A DNA stretch of 64,000 bases from Prauserella_A sp040635515. Its GTDB lineage: Bacteria; Actinomycetota; Actinomycetes; Mycobacteriales; Pseudonocardiaceae. The first letter of the stretch is position 1. Each line of letters begins with the position of its first letter. The translations under genes and the position numbers were made by a program. The DNA is taken from NCBI GenBank assembly GCA_040635515.1, contig JBEYHY010000006.1:248001-312000 (forward strand), written 5' to 3'. The notes beneath the pieces are model-generated. The model saw only the letters and a list, made by a program, of their open reading frames with translations. It did no database searches and was not told the origin of the DNA. Shown one piece after another: positions 50,417 to 59,084 of the stretch.

Positions 50417-50832
50417 CCCGGCACCGGAGTCACGACGGGCGCACCCGTCTTCGCCGAGCCGGCGGGGTACGCCGTGTTCGCCGGGCGGGAAAGCCCCTCC
50501 TCGGCCATCCTGGCATCGCGCACGTGCGCGAAGACCGCCATCGTCACCGCGTGCGCACCGGCGACCAGTACGAGCAGTAGTCCCAGATTCCCGACAACCG
50601 CACGCAGCGCTCCCCCTCCGAAACTGAAATTGAGCACGGAGAGCAACGCCAGTACACCGAACAGCACCAGGTGGAACAACACGGCCACCAATCTGGCCAT
50701 CGATCCCGACGACTCGGATCCACCGTCCACAGCGGACAAATAGCGCTTACCACTGTGGTAAAGGATCTGCCCATCCAATACCACCATCACCACGCCTAGC
50801 CCGAGAAACGCGAGGTACGTGTTGGTGGTCAT
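50362..50832 (-). CDS. small hypothetical membrane protein
   Basis: 156 aa. Three hydrophobic helices: YLAFLGLGVVMVVLDGQILY, MARLVAVLFHLVLFGVLALL (followed by SVLNFSFGG) and VVGNLGLLLVLVAGAHAVTM, then a Pro/Arg-rich hydrophilic tail of about 45 residues. The tail end overlaps the convergent gene. A strong aaggagg (minus strand) lies just before the ATG at 50832. No family recognised with confidence. Confidence 0.72.
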   Translation of the reverse strand: MTTNTYLAFLGLGVVMVVLDGQILYHSGKRYLSAVDGGSESSGSMARLVAVLFHLVLFGVLALLSVLNFSFGGGALRAVVGNLGLLLVLVAGAHAVTMAVFAHVRDARMAEEGLSRPANTAYPAGSAKTGAPVVTPVPGQPGRDPRMSPTIEDRSA

Positions 50833-50987
50833 GAGCCCCTCCTTTCGAGGACATCACGTCGAAGGACTTGGGTACCCGGCTCACCATGCCGAAAACGGAC
50901 GTGTAGTGAGCGCACCGAACGGGTAACTGCCTCTCTGCACGCGACATCGACAGCACAACCACCGGACCACCGACCTCTGGAGCAGCC

Positions 50988-51194
50988 GTGAACGTTCACA
51001 GTCCGACCGCTTCGGGCCACAGTCCCAAACCGGTCGTGCCCTACACCGAGGAACCGACTCCAGAGCAGCGCAAGCGGGCCGTGCGGGTGGTCGCCTCCTC
51101 CGCGCAGAACGCACAGGACTGCGCCGATCTGCTCGAAGCCCTCGGGCTTTCCCCGGAAGAGGGGCGCGGCATTCCCACTCAGCGGAACCAGTGA
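50988..51194 (+). CDS. small hypothetical protein preceding a P450
   Basis: 68 aa, GTG start. An unstructured first half (GHSPKPVVPYTEEPTPEQRK) is followed by two helices (RAVRVVASSAQNAQDCADLL, EALGLSPEEG). The stop lies 6 bp before the P450 start, so the two are co-transcribed. Similar short proteins recur in actinomycete genomes; no function is known to me. The 155 bp upstream (50833-50987) holds the divergent promoters but no clear repeat. Confidence 0.7.
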   Translation: MNVHSPTASGHSPKPVVPYTEEPTPEQRKRAVRVVASSAQNAQDCADLLEALGLSPEEGRGIPTQRNQ

Positions 51195-51200
51195 CGGACA

Positions 51201-52526
51201 GTGACCCGGACCTCCTCGGGAACCACGACAGCCACGGCCGCGGACACCGCGAGAGTGGCCGCCGAGGTCGTCGCACCGACCCTGGCGGCAGGCGTCATCA
51301 AACGGCGCCAGAGAGTCATGGCCGCCGCCGACCGGTTCCAATGGGATCGGCCCGCGATCCGTCTGCTGCGCACGCTGCATACCAAATACGGCAAGGGCCC
51401 GTTGCGACTACGGGTTCCAGGCCGCAGCATCGCACTCGTGCTCGACCAGGGGGACGTCGAACGCGTACTTTCCGGAACCCCGTCGCCGTTCACCCCTGCC
51501 AGCTTCGAGAAACGCGCGGCACTCGATCATTTCCAGCCACACGGTGTGCTCATCACCGACGGACCGCGAAGGGCTGATCGGCGGGAGTACAACGAACGCG
51601 TCCTCGAATCCGCTTCTCCCCTGCATTCGCTCGCCGGAAGGGTGAAAACGGTCGTCACCGAGGAAACGGAACGGCTGCTGACCCGCAATCCGGGCCACCT
51701 CGACTGGGCCGGCTTCGACGAGATGTGGTGGCGCGTCGTGCGCGGGATCGTCTTCGGCGACGCCGCCCGCGCCGACACCAGCGCCACCGCCCTGCTCGAC
51801 AGCCTGCGCAAGCGCGCGAACTGGGCCTACCTTTCCCCGAAGGCGCGCAACCGGCGCTCGGCCTTCCAGTACAGGTTGACCGAACTGCTCGATCGGGCGG
51901 AAACGGGAAGCCTCGCGGCGAGTATCGCCGACAGTCCCGCTCCCGGAGGCGTCGACGCGGCAGGCCAGGTTCCGCATTGGCTGTTCGCCTTCGACGCGGC
52001 AGGCATCAGCACGCTTCGCACGCTCGCGTTGCTGGCGACGCGGCAGCGGCAGGCCTCGAGAGCAATGGACGAACTCGACGACGAACACCACCGTTACCTG
52101 CGTGCCTGCGTACTCGACACGGTCAGGTTATGGCCGACGACTCCCGTGCTGCTGCGGGAGAGCACGGAGGCGACCTCGTGGAACGACGACAGCGAGGTCT
52201 GGCGGGCGGGAACGACGTTCTTCGTCTTCACTCCGTACTTCCACCGGGATCCGGAAACCGTGCCGTTCGCCGACACCTTCGAACCCGAGGTGTGGCTCGA
52301 CGGAAGGGTGAAGGACTATCCCGCGCTCGTGCCGTTCAGCGCGGGGCCCGCGGAATGTCCCGGCGAGAACCTCGTCCTACTGGTCACCAGCACGGTTCTC
52401 GCGGAACTGTTGCGGCGCGCGGAATACCGGCTGCTCGCGCCCCGCTCGCTGGGCCGGAGGGAGACCCTCCCCGCGACACTCGACAACTTCGGGCTCCGCT
52501 TCGCCTGGTTCGGCTGGTTCGCCTAG
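51201..52526 (+). CDS. cytochrome P450
   Basis: 441 aa. Haem-binding loop PFSAGPAECPG with the Cys ligand (about residue 387), I-helix AFDAAGIST, and the K-helix where ExxR is expected reads CVLDTVRLWPTTP, so Glu is replaced by Asp while Arg is kept. A VLLRES after it fits the perpetual PERF region poorly. The N-terminal 60 residues are longer than in most bacterial P450s and lack a membrane anchor. Electron partner genes are absent nearby. Substrate unknown. Its stop overlaps by a few bases the 3' end of the convergent Cys-rich gene. Confidence 0.88.
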   Translation: MTRTSSGTTTATAADTARVAAEVVAPTLAAGVIKRRQRVMAAADRFQWDRPAIRLLRTLHTKYGKGPLRLRVPGRSIALVLDQGDVERVLSGTPSPFTPASFEKRAALDHFQPHGVLITDGPRRADRREYNERVLESASPLHSLAGRVKTVVTEETERLLTRNPGHLDWAGFDEMWWRVVRGIVFGDAARADTSATALLDSLRKRANWAYLSPKARNRRSAFQYRLTELLDRAETGSLAASIADSPAPGGVDAAGQVPHWLFAFDAAGISTLRTLALLATRQRQASRAMDELDDEHHRYLRACVLDTVRLWPTTPVLLRESTEATSWNDDSEVWRAGTTFFVFTPYFHRDPETVPFADTFEPEVWLDGRVKDYPALVPFSAGPAECPGENLVLLVTSTVLAELLRRAEYRLLAPRSLGRRETLPATLDNFGLRFAWFGWFA

Positions 52527-52735
52527 GAAGCAAGCCGGAGTTCGGGGTACTCGCCGTCAGCGGGCTCGGCACAACCACAGCCGCCTTCGATGCTGCCGCA
52601 ATCGATGACGAGATCGTGTCGCAGCACTTCCAGGTCGGTGCACCCGAGGTCGGTGCAGTCGGCGGCGCCGTCCTCGTGCCGCACGAGCGTGCCGTGACAG
52701 TGGTCGAGGTCGGTCTTGCAGCTCACGCAGGTCAT
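52523..52735 (-). CDS. small Cys-rich hypothetical protein
   Basis: 70 aa from ATG 52735, preceded by aaagggga. Eight Cys: CVSC near the N-terminus, CHG, two C-x5-C type positions (DCTDLGCTDLE), then CGSIEGGCGC. The pattern suggests metal binding (zinc). The frame is open upstream to 53131 but that part is the Ku gene on another frame. Known only as a conserved hypothetical in related actinomycetes. Confidence 0.7.
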   Translation of the reverse strand: MTCVSCKTDLDHCHGTLVRHEDGAADCTDLGCTDLEVLRHDLVIDCGSIEGGCGCAEPADGEYPELRLAS

Positions 52736-52785
52736 ATCCCCTTTGGTACCACCGGGCTGGGACCGCGTCGGGGTGCCACGCCGCG

Positions 52786-53622
52786 CTAGTCCTCCCCCTC
52801 GGTTTTCGACTTCGCCGCCTTCTTGCCCGCCGCAGCAGGCCGCCGGGCCTTCTTCGCGGCGGACACGCTTGCTTCGAGCGCGGCCATAAGATCGGTGACC
52901 TCGGTTTCCGCTGTCGCCGCCTTCGGTTTGGCCAGCTCGTCTCCGGCGATCTTCGCCTCGATCAGCCTGGTGAGCGCCTCGCGGTAGCTGTCGTGATACT
53001 TGTCCGGCTCGAACACGGTGTCCGACAGCGAGTCGATCAGGGAAGCCGCCATCGCCATCTCCTGCGACCGCACCTCCGGCGTTTCCTGTTCGAGGAAAGG
53101 AAAATCGGGCTCGCGTACCTCGTCGGGCCACAACATCGTGGTGAGCACCATGACGTCGGAGACGACGCGGATCACGGCCAGCGCCTCCCGCTGCCTGATG
53201 GCGACTTTCGCGATGGCGACCTGACCCGACTTCTGCAACGCGTCACGCAACAGCACGTACGGCTTGACGGCGAGCTTCTGCGGTTCGAGGTAATAGCTCT
53301 TGTCGTAGTAGAGCGGATCGATGGCTTCGAGTGGGACGAACTCGTGTACGTCGATGGTGCGCGACGTCGAAAGCGGCAACTCGGCGAGATCACCGTCGGT
53401 GAGCACGACCATGCCACCGTCGGACAGTTCGTAGCCCTTCGCGATGTCGGCGTAGGGCACTTCCTCTCCGTCGACCGTGCAGAACCGCTTGTACTGGATG
53501 CGCCCGCCGTCTGCCTCGTGCACCTGCCGCAGCGTGACATTCTTGTTCTCGGTGGCGGTGTAGAGGTGGATCGGGATCGTCACGAGCCCGAAAGACACCG
53601 CGCCCTTCCACATAACCCGCAT
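52786..53622 (-). CDS. ku: non-homologous end-joining protein Ku
   Basis: About 278 aa from ATG 53622 (ATG 53613 is equally possible). Prokaryotic Ku: it opens MWKGAVSFGLVTIPIHLYTA, then RFCTVDGEEVPYADIAKGYE and HEFVPLEAIDPLYYDKSYYL, and ends in a Lys/Ala-rich tail (SAAKKARRPAAAGKKAAKSK) that binds DNA. Ku homodimers hold double-strand ends and recruit LigD; no ligD is in this window. It is divergent from the glcDEF operon. Confidence 0.95.
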   Translation of the reverse strand: MRVMWKGAVSFGLVTIPIHLYTATENKNVTLRQVHEADGGRIQYKRFCTVDGEEVPYADIAKGYELSDGGMVVLTDGDLAELPLSTSRTIDVHEFVPLEAIDPLYYDKSYYLEPQKLAVKPYVLLRDALQKSGQVAIAKVAIRQREALAVIRVVSDVMVLTTMLWPDEVREPDFPFLEQETPEVRSQEMAMAASLIDSLSDTVFEPDKYHDSYREALTRLIEAKIAGDELAKPKAATAETEVTDLMAALEASVSAAKKARRPAAAGKKAAKSKTEGED

Positions 53623-53771
53623 ACGCTGCAACGTTACTCGGATCGGCGGCCTGATGCGGGGGCCTCGACGCATCGTTTTGGCCGCACTCGCGATGACGTT
53701 GCGCCGATCGGGTCCTTCCCCCGCACCGTTCGGCGGCCGGTTTGCCCCGGTCGCGCCAAGCGGGGAAAGTC

Positions 53772-53825
53772 TTGACTAGCTCCTACAGGACGGATGTACC
53801 GTTTCCTCAAACCGGTAATTCGGTT
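53772..53825 (+). promoter_or_regulatory. possible glcDEF promoter and operator
   Basis: A TTGACT (53772-53777) is followed after 17 bp by TGTACC, a weak -10. An AACCG-N6-CGGTT inverted repeat (53810-53825) and an adjoining TTCCGGAA (53824-53831) lie between it and the glcD start and may bind a regulator. The rest of the 235-bp gap from Ku shows nothing recognisable. Confidence 0.4.
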
Positions 53826-53857
53826 CCGGAACGCGAAAGCTGGCGAGGTGGGCAAGG

Positions 53858-55309
53858 ATGCTCGACGCGGAGGTGCTGCACGCGTTTTCCTCCGCGGTCG
53901 GAGCCGCCAACGTGGTCTCCGACCCCGTGCGATTGCGCAGTTACGAATGCGACGGGCTCACCGGGTTCAAGCAGGTTCCCTCGCTTGTCCTGTTGCCGCT
54001 CGACACCGCCGGTGTCGCCGCGGCGGTCAGGGTGTGCCACCGCTACGGGATCCCGTTCGTGGCAAGGGGCGCGGGCACCGGCCTTTCCGGTGGGGCGCTG
54101 CCGGTCGCCGACGGCGTCGTGATCTCGCTGCAACGACTGCGCAAGGTGGTCGAGGTCGATCCCGTCGACCGCAGGGCGGTCGTGCAGCCGGGTGTCACGA
54201 ACCTCGACATCACCAAAGCGACCGCACGACACGGCCTCTACTACGCGCCGGACCCTTCGAGTCAGCAGGTATGCACCATCGGCGGCAACGTCGCCGAGAA
54301 CTCGGGGGGCGCGCACTGCCTGAAGTACGGCTTCACGACCAACCACGTGCTTTCGATGACCGTTGTGCTCCCCGACGGCGAGGTGGTGACACTCGGCGAG
54401 GACACGGGTGAGCAACTCGGTCCCGACCTGCGAGGCGTTTTCATCGGCTCGGAAGGCACGCTCGGCATCGCGTGCGACATCACCGTCCGGCTGCTCAGAG
54501 TCCCTGAGACGGTCCGAACGCTGCTCGCCGACTTTCCTTCCGTGACGGCGGCGGGCGAGGTCGTCAGCGACATCATCGCCGCTGGCATCGTTCCCGCGGC
54601 CGTCGAGATGATGGACAACCTCGCCATCGAGGCGGCGGAGAAAGCGGTCGGCGCCGGATACACCCTGACGACGCCCGCCGCGCTCGTCGTCGAACTCGAC
54701 GGCCCCGCTGCCGAATGCGGCAACCAGTTCGAGCAGGTCAAAGCCATCTGCGACCGGCACGGCTGCACGAGACTGCACATCGCGAAGGACGCGGGTGAGC
54801 GCGCGAAAATCTGGCAGGGCCGCAAAGCCGCCTTCGCGGCGGTGGGCCGCATCAGTCCCGACTACATCGTGCAGGACGGGGTCGTGCCGCGAACGAGACT
54901 CGCCGAGGTACTAGGGCGCATCGAGACGATGGGCGACGCGGCGGGACTTCGGGTGGCCAACGTCTTCCATGCGGGTGACGGCAACCTGCACCCGCTCGTG
55001 CTCTTCGACGCAGACGCGGGGGAACTGGAAAGGGCTGAGACCCTTTCCAAGGACATCACCGAACTGTGCGTCGAACTGGGCGGCTCGCTTTCCGGCGAGC
55101 ACGGGATCGGCACCGACAAGGCCTGCTCGATGCCGCGCATGTTCGGCGAGGACGACCTCGCCGTGATGGACAGGGTGCGGGCAGGCTTCGACGCCGCGAA
55201 ACTGAGCAACCCCGGCAAGCTGCTGCCGACGCCACGGCTGTGCGGCGAGAAGCCCGGCCGCTACCGGCCGCATCCTCTTGAGGAGGCGGGGGTGATCGAG
55301 CGGCTATGA
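53858..55309 (+). CDS. glcD: glycolate oxidase subunit GlcD (FAD-binding)
   Basis: 483 aa. FAD-PCMH oxidase of the VAO family: FVARGAGTGLSGGALPVADG, CTIGGNVAENSGGAHCLKYG and GSEGTLGIACDITVRLL bind FAD; the C-terminal FAD-oxidase C domain has FHAGDGNLHPLVLFD and GEHGIGTDKACSM with the catalytic His residues. It oxidises glycolate (or D-lactate) to glyoxylate (pyruvate), passing electrons to GlcE/GlcF and the quinone pool. ATG 53858 has an aggtggg upstream. The stop overlaps the glcE start (ATGA). Confidence 0.93.
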   Translation: MLDAEVLHAFSSAVGAANVVSDPVRLRSYECDGLTGFKQVPSLVLLPLDTAGVAAAVRVCHRYGIPFVARGAGTGLSGGALPVADGVVISLQRLRKVVEVDPVDRRAVVQPGVTNLDITKATARHGLYYAPDPSSQQVCTIGGNVAENSGGAHCLKYGFTTNHVLSMTVVLPDGEVVTLGEDTGEQLGPDLRGVFIGSEGTLGIACDITVRLLRVPETVRTLLADFPSVTAAGEVVSDIIAAGIVPAAVEMMDNLAIEAAEKAVGAGYTLTTPAALVVELDGPAAECGNQFEQVKAICDRHGCTRLHIAKDAGERAKIWQGRKAAFAAVGRISPDYIVQDGVVPRTRLAEVLGRIETMGDAAGLRVANVFHAGDGNLHPLVLFDADAGELERAETLSKDITELCVELGGSLSGEHGIGTDKACSMPRMFGEDDLAVMDRVRAGFDAAKLSNPGKLLPTPRLCGEKPGRYRPHPLEEAGVIERL

Positions 55310-56415
55310 CGGATACGAAATCCACGACGGTCGCGCCGGCCGACCTGCGAACCGCGCACGAAGCGCTTGCCGGAACCACGGGCTTCGTCGAGATCCGAGG
55401 CGCGGGAACCGCCGAGGGCTGGGCGGGCGCGCAGGAACCCGCCGACCTCGTGCTCGACACCGGCAAGCTCACCGGCGTGCTCGCCTACAACCCCGCCGAC
55501 ATGACCGTCGCGGTGCGAGCGGGAACCCCGCTGCGGGACCTGCAGGCAGAACTCGCCGAACAGGGCCAGCGGGTCGCGTTCGACCCGGCGAGGGTCGCGC
55601 GAGGCGCGACGGTCGGCGGGCTTGTCGCCACGGCCGATTCCGGGCCGCTCGCGCTCGCGCACGGTTCGATGCGGGACCTCGTGATCGGTGCGACGGTGGT
55701 GCTCGCCGACGGCACCGTGGCGCGAACCGGTGGTCATGTCATCAAAAACGTGGCCGGTTACGACCTCGCGAAGCTGATGCACGGTTCGTACGGATGTTTC
55801 GGGCTGCTCGCCGAAATCGTGCTGCGACTGCACCCGGTGTCGGCGGCGACCGCGACGGTGCGAATCGACTGCAGGCTCGGGACGGCGGCCGAGCACGCCG
55901 CGACGGTACTGGCGAGCACGCTCGAACCGGTGGCTCTCGAATGGGCCGACGGCATGCTGCTGGTCAGGGTCGAGGGCACCGAGGCCGGGTGCGAGACGAG
56001 GGCGGGCCAGCTCGCCGAATTGCTCGGCGGCGCCGTGCTCTCGGAGCAGGGTGCGCTCGCGGCATGGAAACGGCACGCCGACCTCGTCAACGACGCCGTC
56101 GTGCGGATCGGGTGCAGGCCGAGCAGGCTGCCCGGAGTTCTCGCGGCCTCGGGAGGGACCGCCGTCGCGGGGCTCGGCACCGGCATCGGCACCGTGAAGG
56201 TGCCGTACGAGGCGATCGAGGCGGTGCACGACGCCGTGACCGCCGTCGGCGGTACGTCCGTCACGAGGCAGCGCTCGCCGTTGCCCGCCAGAGCGTGGGG
56301 CAGGCCGCCCTCCGCCGTGAGGACATTGCGCGAACTGCGCGCGGCACTGGATCCCGGCGGCAGGTTGTGCCGTGGCCGCTTCGAGAACTGGTTCACCGGG
56401 GAGGCAATCTCGTGA
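55306..56415 (+). CDS. glcE: glycolate oxidase subunit GlcE (FAD-binding)
   Basis: 369 aa, a shorter paralogue of GlcD: FVEIRGAGTAEGWAGAQEPA, RVARGATVGGLVATADSGPL and HVIKNVAGYDLAKLMHGSYG, the GlcE hallmarks. It lacks most of the C-terminal oxidase domain and serves as the second flavin subunit of the complex. Coupled to GlcD (ATGA overlap) and to GlcF (GTGA overlap at 56412), so the three subunits are made together. Confidence 0.92.
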   Translation: MTDTKSTTVAPADLRTAHEALAGTTGFVEIRGAGTAEGWAGAQEPADLVLDTGKLTGVLAYNPADMTVAVRAGTPLRDLQAELAEQGQRVAFDPARVARGATVGGLVATADSGPLALAHGSMRDLVIGATVVLADGTVARTGGHVIKNVAGYDLAKLMHGSYGCFGLLAEIVLRLHPVSAATATVRIDCRLGTAAEHAATVLASTLEPVALEWADGMLLVRVEGTEAGCETRAGQLAELLGGAVLSEQGALAAWKRHADLVNDAVVRIGCRPSRLPGVLAASGGTAVAGLGTGIGTVKVPYEAIEAVHDAVTAVGGTSVTRQRSPLPARAWGRPPSAVRTLRELRAALDPGGRLCRGRFENWFTGEAIS

Positions 56416-57689
56416 CCGAGTCGAGTTTCGACGCAACCCACCCGCCGGAACGTGAGCTGCTCGACGACTGTGTGCATTGCGGGTTCTGCCTTCCCACCTG
56501 CCCGACCTACCAGTTGTGGGGCGAGGAAATGGACTCGCCCCGTGGCCGGATCTACCTGATGGATCTCGCCGAACGTGGCGAGATCCAACTCGAAGGCGCG
56601 TTCACCGAACACATCGACGCGTGTCTCGGCTGCATGGCGTGCGTGACGTCGTGTCCTTCCGGGGTCCAGTACGACAGGTTGCTGGAGGCGACGAGACCAC
56701 AGATCGAGCGCAACGTACCGAGGCGGCGATCGGACAAGCTGTTCAGGGACGGCATCTTCGCGTTGTTCCCCTACCGGCGGCGGCTCAGGGCCGCGGCCAT
56801 TTTCGGTCTCGCATATCAGAAACTCGGATTGGGCAAGGTCGCCGAGAAGGTGCTGCCGCCGAGGCTCGCCGCCGCGCAGGCGCTGCTGCCACCGGTGCGA
56901 TTGCGCTCGGCGTTCGCGAAACTGCCGCGCAGGGTGCGGGCGGCGACACCGGTGAGGCGCAAGGTCGCGCTGCTCTCCGGTTGTGTGCAGGATGTCTTCT
57001 TCCACGACGTCAACGTGGCGACCCAGCAGGTTCTCGCGGCGGAGGGCTGCGAGGTGCTGACGCCGAGGGACCAGGGCTGCTGCGGAGCGCTCGGCCTGCA
57101 CGCGGGCAGGGCGGAACACGCCACGGCCCGCGCGAAGGACACGATCGCGACATTCGAGAAGCTGCCCGTCGACGACATCGTCGTCAACGTCGCGGGCTGC
57201 GGTTCTTCGATGAAGGAGTACGGCGCACTGCTCGCGGACGATCCGGAATGGGCACAGCGGGCCGCCGCGTTCTCCGCGAAGGTCAAGGACATCAGCGAGG
57301 TGCTCGCCGAGCTGTCACCCGTTGCCGAACGGCATCCGATCACGGCGAAAGTCGCCTACCACGACGCGTGTCACCTCGGCCACGCGCAAGGGGTGAGGCA
57401 GGCGCCGCGGCAGGTGTTGCGCACCATCCCCGGTATCGACCTCGTCGACCTGCCGGAGGCCGAATTGTGCTGCGGTTCGGCCGGTATCTACAACATGGTG
57501 CAGCCGGAACCCGCTGCCGAACTGGGTGAGCGCAAGGCGGGCAACATCCGTGCCGTGAAGCCGGATCTGCTTGTCACGGCGAATCCCGGCTGCCTGTTGC
57601 AGATCCGCCGGTACCTCGGTGACGAAGTGCCGATGCTGCACCCGGTGCAGCTTCTCGCGGCCTCCATCGAGGGACGCGACATCCACTGA
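56412..57689 (+). CDS. glcF: glycolate oxidase iron-sulfur subunit GlcF
   Basis: 425 aa from GTG 56412. Two 4Fe-4S ferredoxin motifs: CVHCGFCLPTCPTYQLWGEE (near residue 19) and CLGCMACVTSCPSGVQYD (near 70). Two CCG domains follow: LLSGCVQDVF...DQGCCGALGLHAG and YHDACHLGHAQG...AELCCGSAG, which bind a non-cubane cluster or haem-like centre. It passes electrons from GlcD/GlcE to the membrane. It is the last gene of the operon; the next operon's palindrome starts 6 bp after its stop. Confidence 0.93.
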   Translation: MTESSFDATHPPERELLDDCVHCGFCLPTCPTYQLWGEEMDSPRGRIYLMDLAERGEIQLEGAFTEHIDACLGCMACVTSCPSGVQYDRLLEATRPQIERNVPRRRSDKLFRDGIFALFPYRRRLRAAAIFGLAYQKLGLGKVAEKVLPPRLAAAQALLPPVRLRSAFAKLPRRVRAATPVRRKVALLSGCVQDVFFHDVNVATQQVLAAEGCEVLTPRDQGCCGALGLHAGRAEHATARAKDTIATFEKLPVDDIVVNVAGCGSSMKEYGALLADDPEWAQRAAAFSAKVKDISEVLAELSPVAERHPITAKVAYHDACHLGHAQGVRQAPRQVLRTIPGIDLVDLPEAELCCGSAGIYNMVQPEPAAELGERKAGNIRAVKPDLLVTANPGCLLQIRRYLGDEVPMLHPVQLLAASIEGRDIH

Positions 57690-57695
57690 GCTTCA

Positions 57696-57709
57696 GGTAG
57701 CATGCTACC
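57696..57709. promoter_or_regulatory. perfect 14-bp palindrome GGTAGCATGCTACC, probable toxin-antitoxin operator
   Basis: Uninterrupted 14-bp palindrome with TAGCAT resembling a -10 hexamer. TCAGGTAGC occurs at its left edge (57693-57701) and again at 57734-57742, 41 bp away, close to four helical turns. The first in-frame ATG of the downstream gene falls in the palindrome centre, evidence that translation starts further on at 57816. Confidence 0.7.
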
Positions 57710-57815
57710 CGTGAACACATGGGGGAAACTCGCTCAGGTAGCGCCATCGCTGCCGCACTGGGCAGAGGACCTGTTGCCCGGAGACAATGACAAACAGGGG
57801 AGGGAGGTGATCGCG

Positions 57816-58562
57816 ATGGAACTGACCGTCCACATCACGGGAGACCTCCACACGATGGATGCGGGCCGAGTACTGGCAGGCCTCAACCACCTCGTCAGCC
57901 TGCTCCAACGCCTCGGAGCCGGCCCCGTACATCTGACCCATCTACACAACGGGAGCTTGGATACCGGCCTGCGCCCCTTCGCTAACAACGACACGACCGA
58001 CGCCGCGCTGACGAGGCTTGTCGATGGTTTTCACCTTGCACAACAGAAGCCCGAGGCGCCTGCCGATTGGAACGACGAGGCCATGGCCGACGGTCAGGCA
58101 GCGGCGGAGAAACTCGGAAGCTTCTCGGCAGAAGGCATGACCTTGACCTTGCATGACGGCTCGCGAGTAGCTGATCGGGTCAAGGTCACCCGAATCGCGG
58201 GGAAGCATCTCAAAGAATCCAGCGACGTCAAGCGAACGAGCATCGGTTCGGTGATCGGGCAACTCGATTCTCTCAGCGTGCACGGACGACGCGAAGCGAG
58301 GTTGTGGCCGGTCGGCGGCGGGAGCCCAGTGCTAATTCGCTTCTCGGAAGACCAACTGGACATGGTCCGCCGGGAAGTAGGTCGCCGGGTCGAAGCCCGC
58401 GGAAAACTCGTGAGGGACTACCGAGACCGCCCTATCTCGTTACAGCTCACGGCACTGACGCGGCTGAAAACACGCGCGGAATCACCACGACTCGCCACCG
58501 GGGCAGGAATAGCCCCTGACGCCCTGACCTGGAGGGTCGGAGACGCGCATGGCACGGCCTGA
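57816..58562 (+). CDS. hypothetical protein paired with a PIN toxin (candidate large antitoxin)
   Basis: 248 aa from ATG 57816, which has a near-ideal gggaggtgat site. It opens MELTVHITGDLHTMDAGRVL then AGLNHLVSLLQRLGAG (strand then amphipathic helix). The C-terminal ~85 residues look β-rich (SLSVHGRREARLWPVGGGSP, VRREVGRRVEARGKLVRDYR, DRPISLQLTALTRL), reminiscent of a small barrel or nucleic-acid-binding domain. It matches no antitoxin family I know, and is three times the usual size. Its last 14 bp overlap the PIN gene. A/T-richer wobble positions than the neighbours suggest horizontal acquisition. Confidence 0.7.
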   Translation: MELTVHITGDLHTMDAGRVLAGLNHLVSLLQRLGAGPVHLTHLHNGSLDTGLRPFANNDTTDAALTRLVDGFHLAQQKPEAPADWNDEAMADGQAAAEKLGSFSAEGMTLTLHDGSRVADRVKVTRIAGKHLKESSDVKRTSIGSVIGQLDSLSVHGRREARLWPVGGGSPVLIRFSEDQLDMVRREVGRRVEARGKLVRDYRDRPISLQLTALTRLKTRAESPRLATGAGIAPDALTWRVGDAHGTA

Positions 58563-59028
58563 CCCGTACCACGTTGCTTACTTCGACAGCTGTGTTTTCA
58601 CGCGACTGTTCACGCGAGGAAGGGGCTGGCCTCTCATCCAGAACATCGTGGATGCCGCCGATGCCGGGAGGTTCCAGCTGTGCACTTCGATGTTCAGCCT
58701 CGTGGAATGCCTGAGTCAGCCGCCATCCGCTCGGCCTGACATAGGCTTGGAGGCAAGGATTCTTGATCATCTCGACACTGACCGACTCGTGCTGATCGAA
58801 TTCAGCCGCTCTGTCGCACTCCGCGCCCGCGAACTACATCTCACCAAAAAGTTCAGGATCGGCGACGCGATCCAGATCGCCAGCGCATGTGAGGCTCGCG
58901 CCGACGTTCTGTTTACCACCGACGAAGACGACTTTCCCATCGGGCAGCGCTTCGAAGGGATCTGGATCGACACACCCTATCTTCCCGGCGACAGAACCCT
59001 CTTCGACGCGGACGAGGAATCATCCTGA
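58549..59028 (+). CDS. PIN-domain ribonuclease, probable toxin
   Basis: 159 aa. PIN fold: acidic residues Asp13 (YFDSCVF), Glu53 (LVECL), Asp106 (IGDAIQIASA) and Asp125/127 (LFTTDEDDF) form the Mg-binding site expected of a VapC-type RNase. The start overlaps the upstream gene by 14 bp, typical of toxin-antitoxin operons. A 9-bp-stem terminator follows. Targets unknown; VapC toxins cut tRNA or rRNA. Alternatively the protein may be a non-toxic PIN nuclease working with its partner. Confidence 0.88.
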   Translation: MARPDPYHVAYFDSCVFTRLFTRGRGWPLIQNIVDAADAGRFQLCTSMFSLVECLSQPPSARPDIGLEARILDHLDTDRLVLIEFSRSVALRARELHLTKKFRIGDAIQIASACEARADVLFTTDEDDFPIGQRFEGIWIDTPYLPGDRTLFDADEESS

Positions 59029-59049
59029 CTCCGATAGAGCCGTAAAGAA

Positions 59050-59077
59050 GCGACCCGTCTCAGGCGAAACGGGTCGC
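59050..59077. terminator. bidirectional terminator hairpin
   Basis: GCGACCCGT (59050-59058) pairs perfectly with ACGGGTCGC (59069-59077) around a 10-base loop, in the gap between the convergent PIN and SH3-protein genes. Confidence 0.8.
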
Positions 59078-59084
59078 CGTGGTG

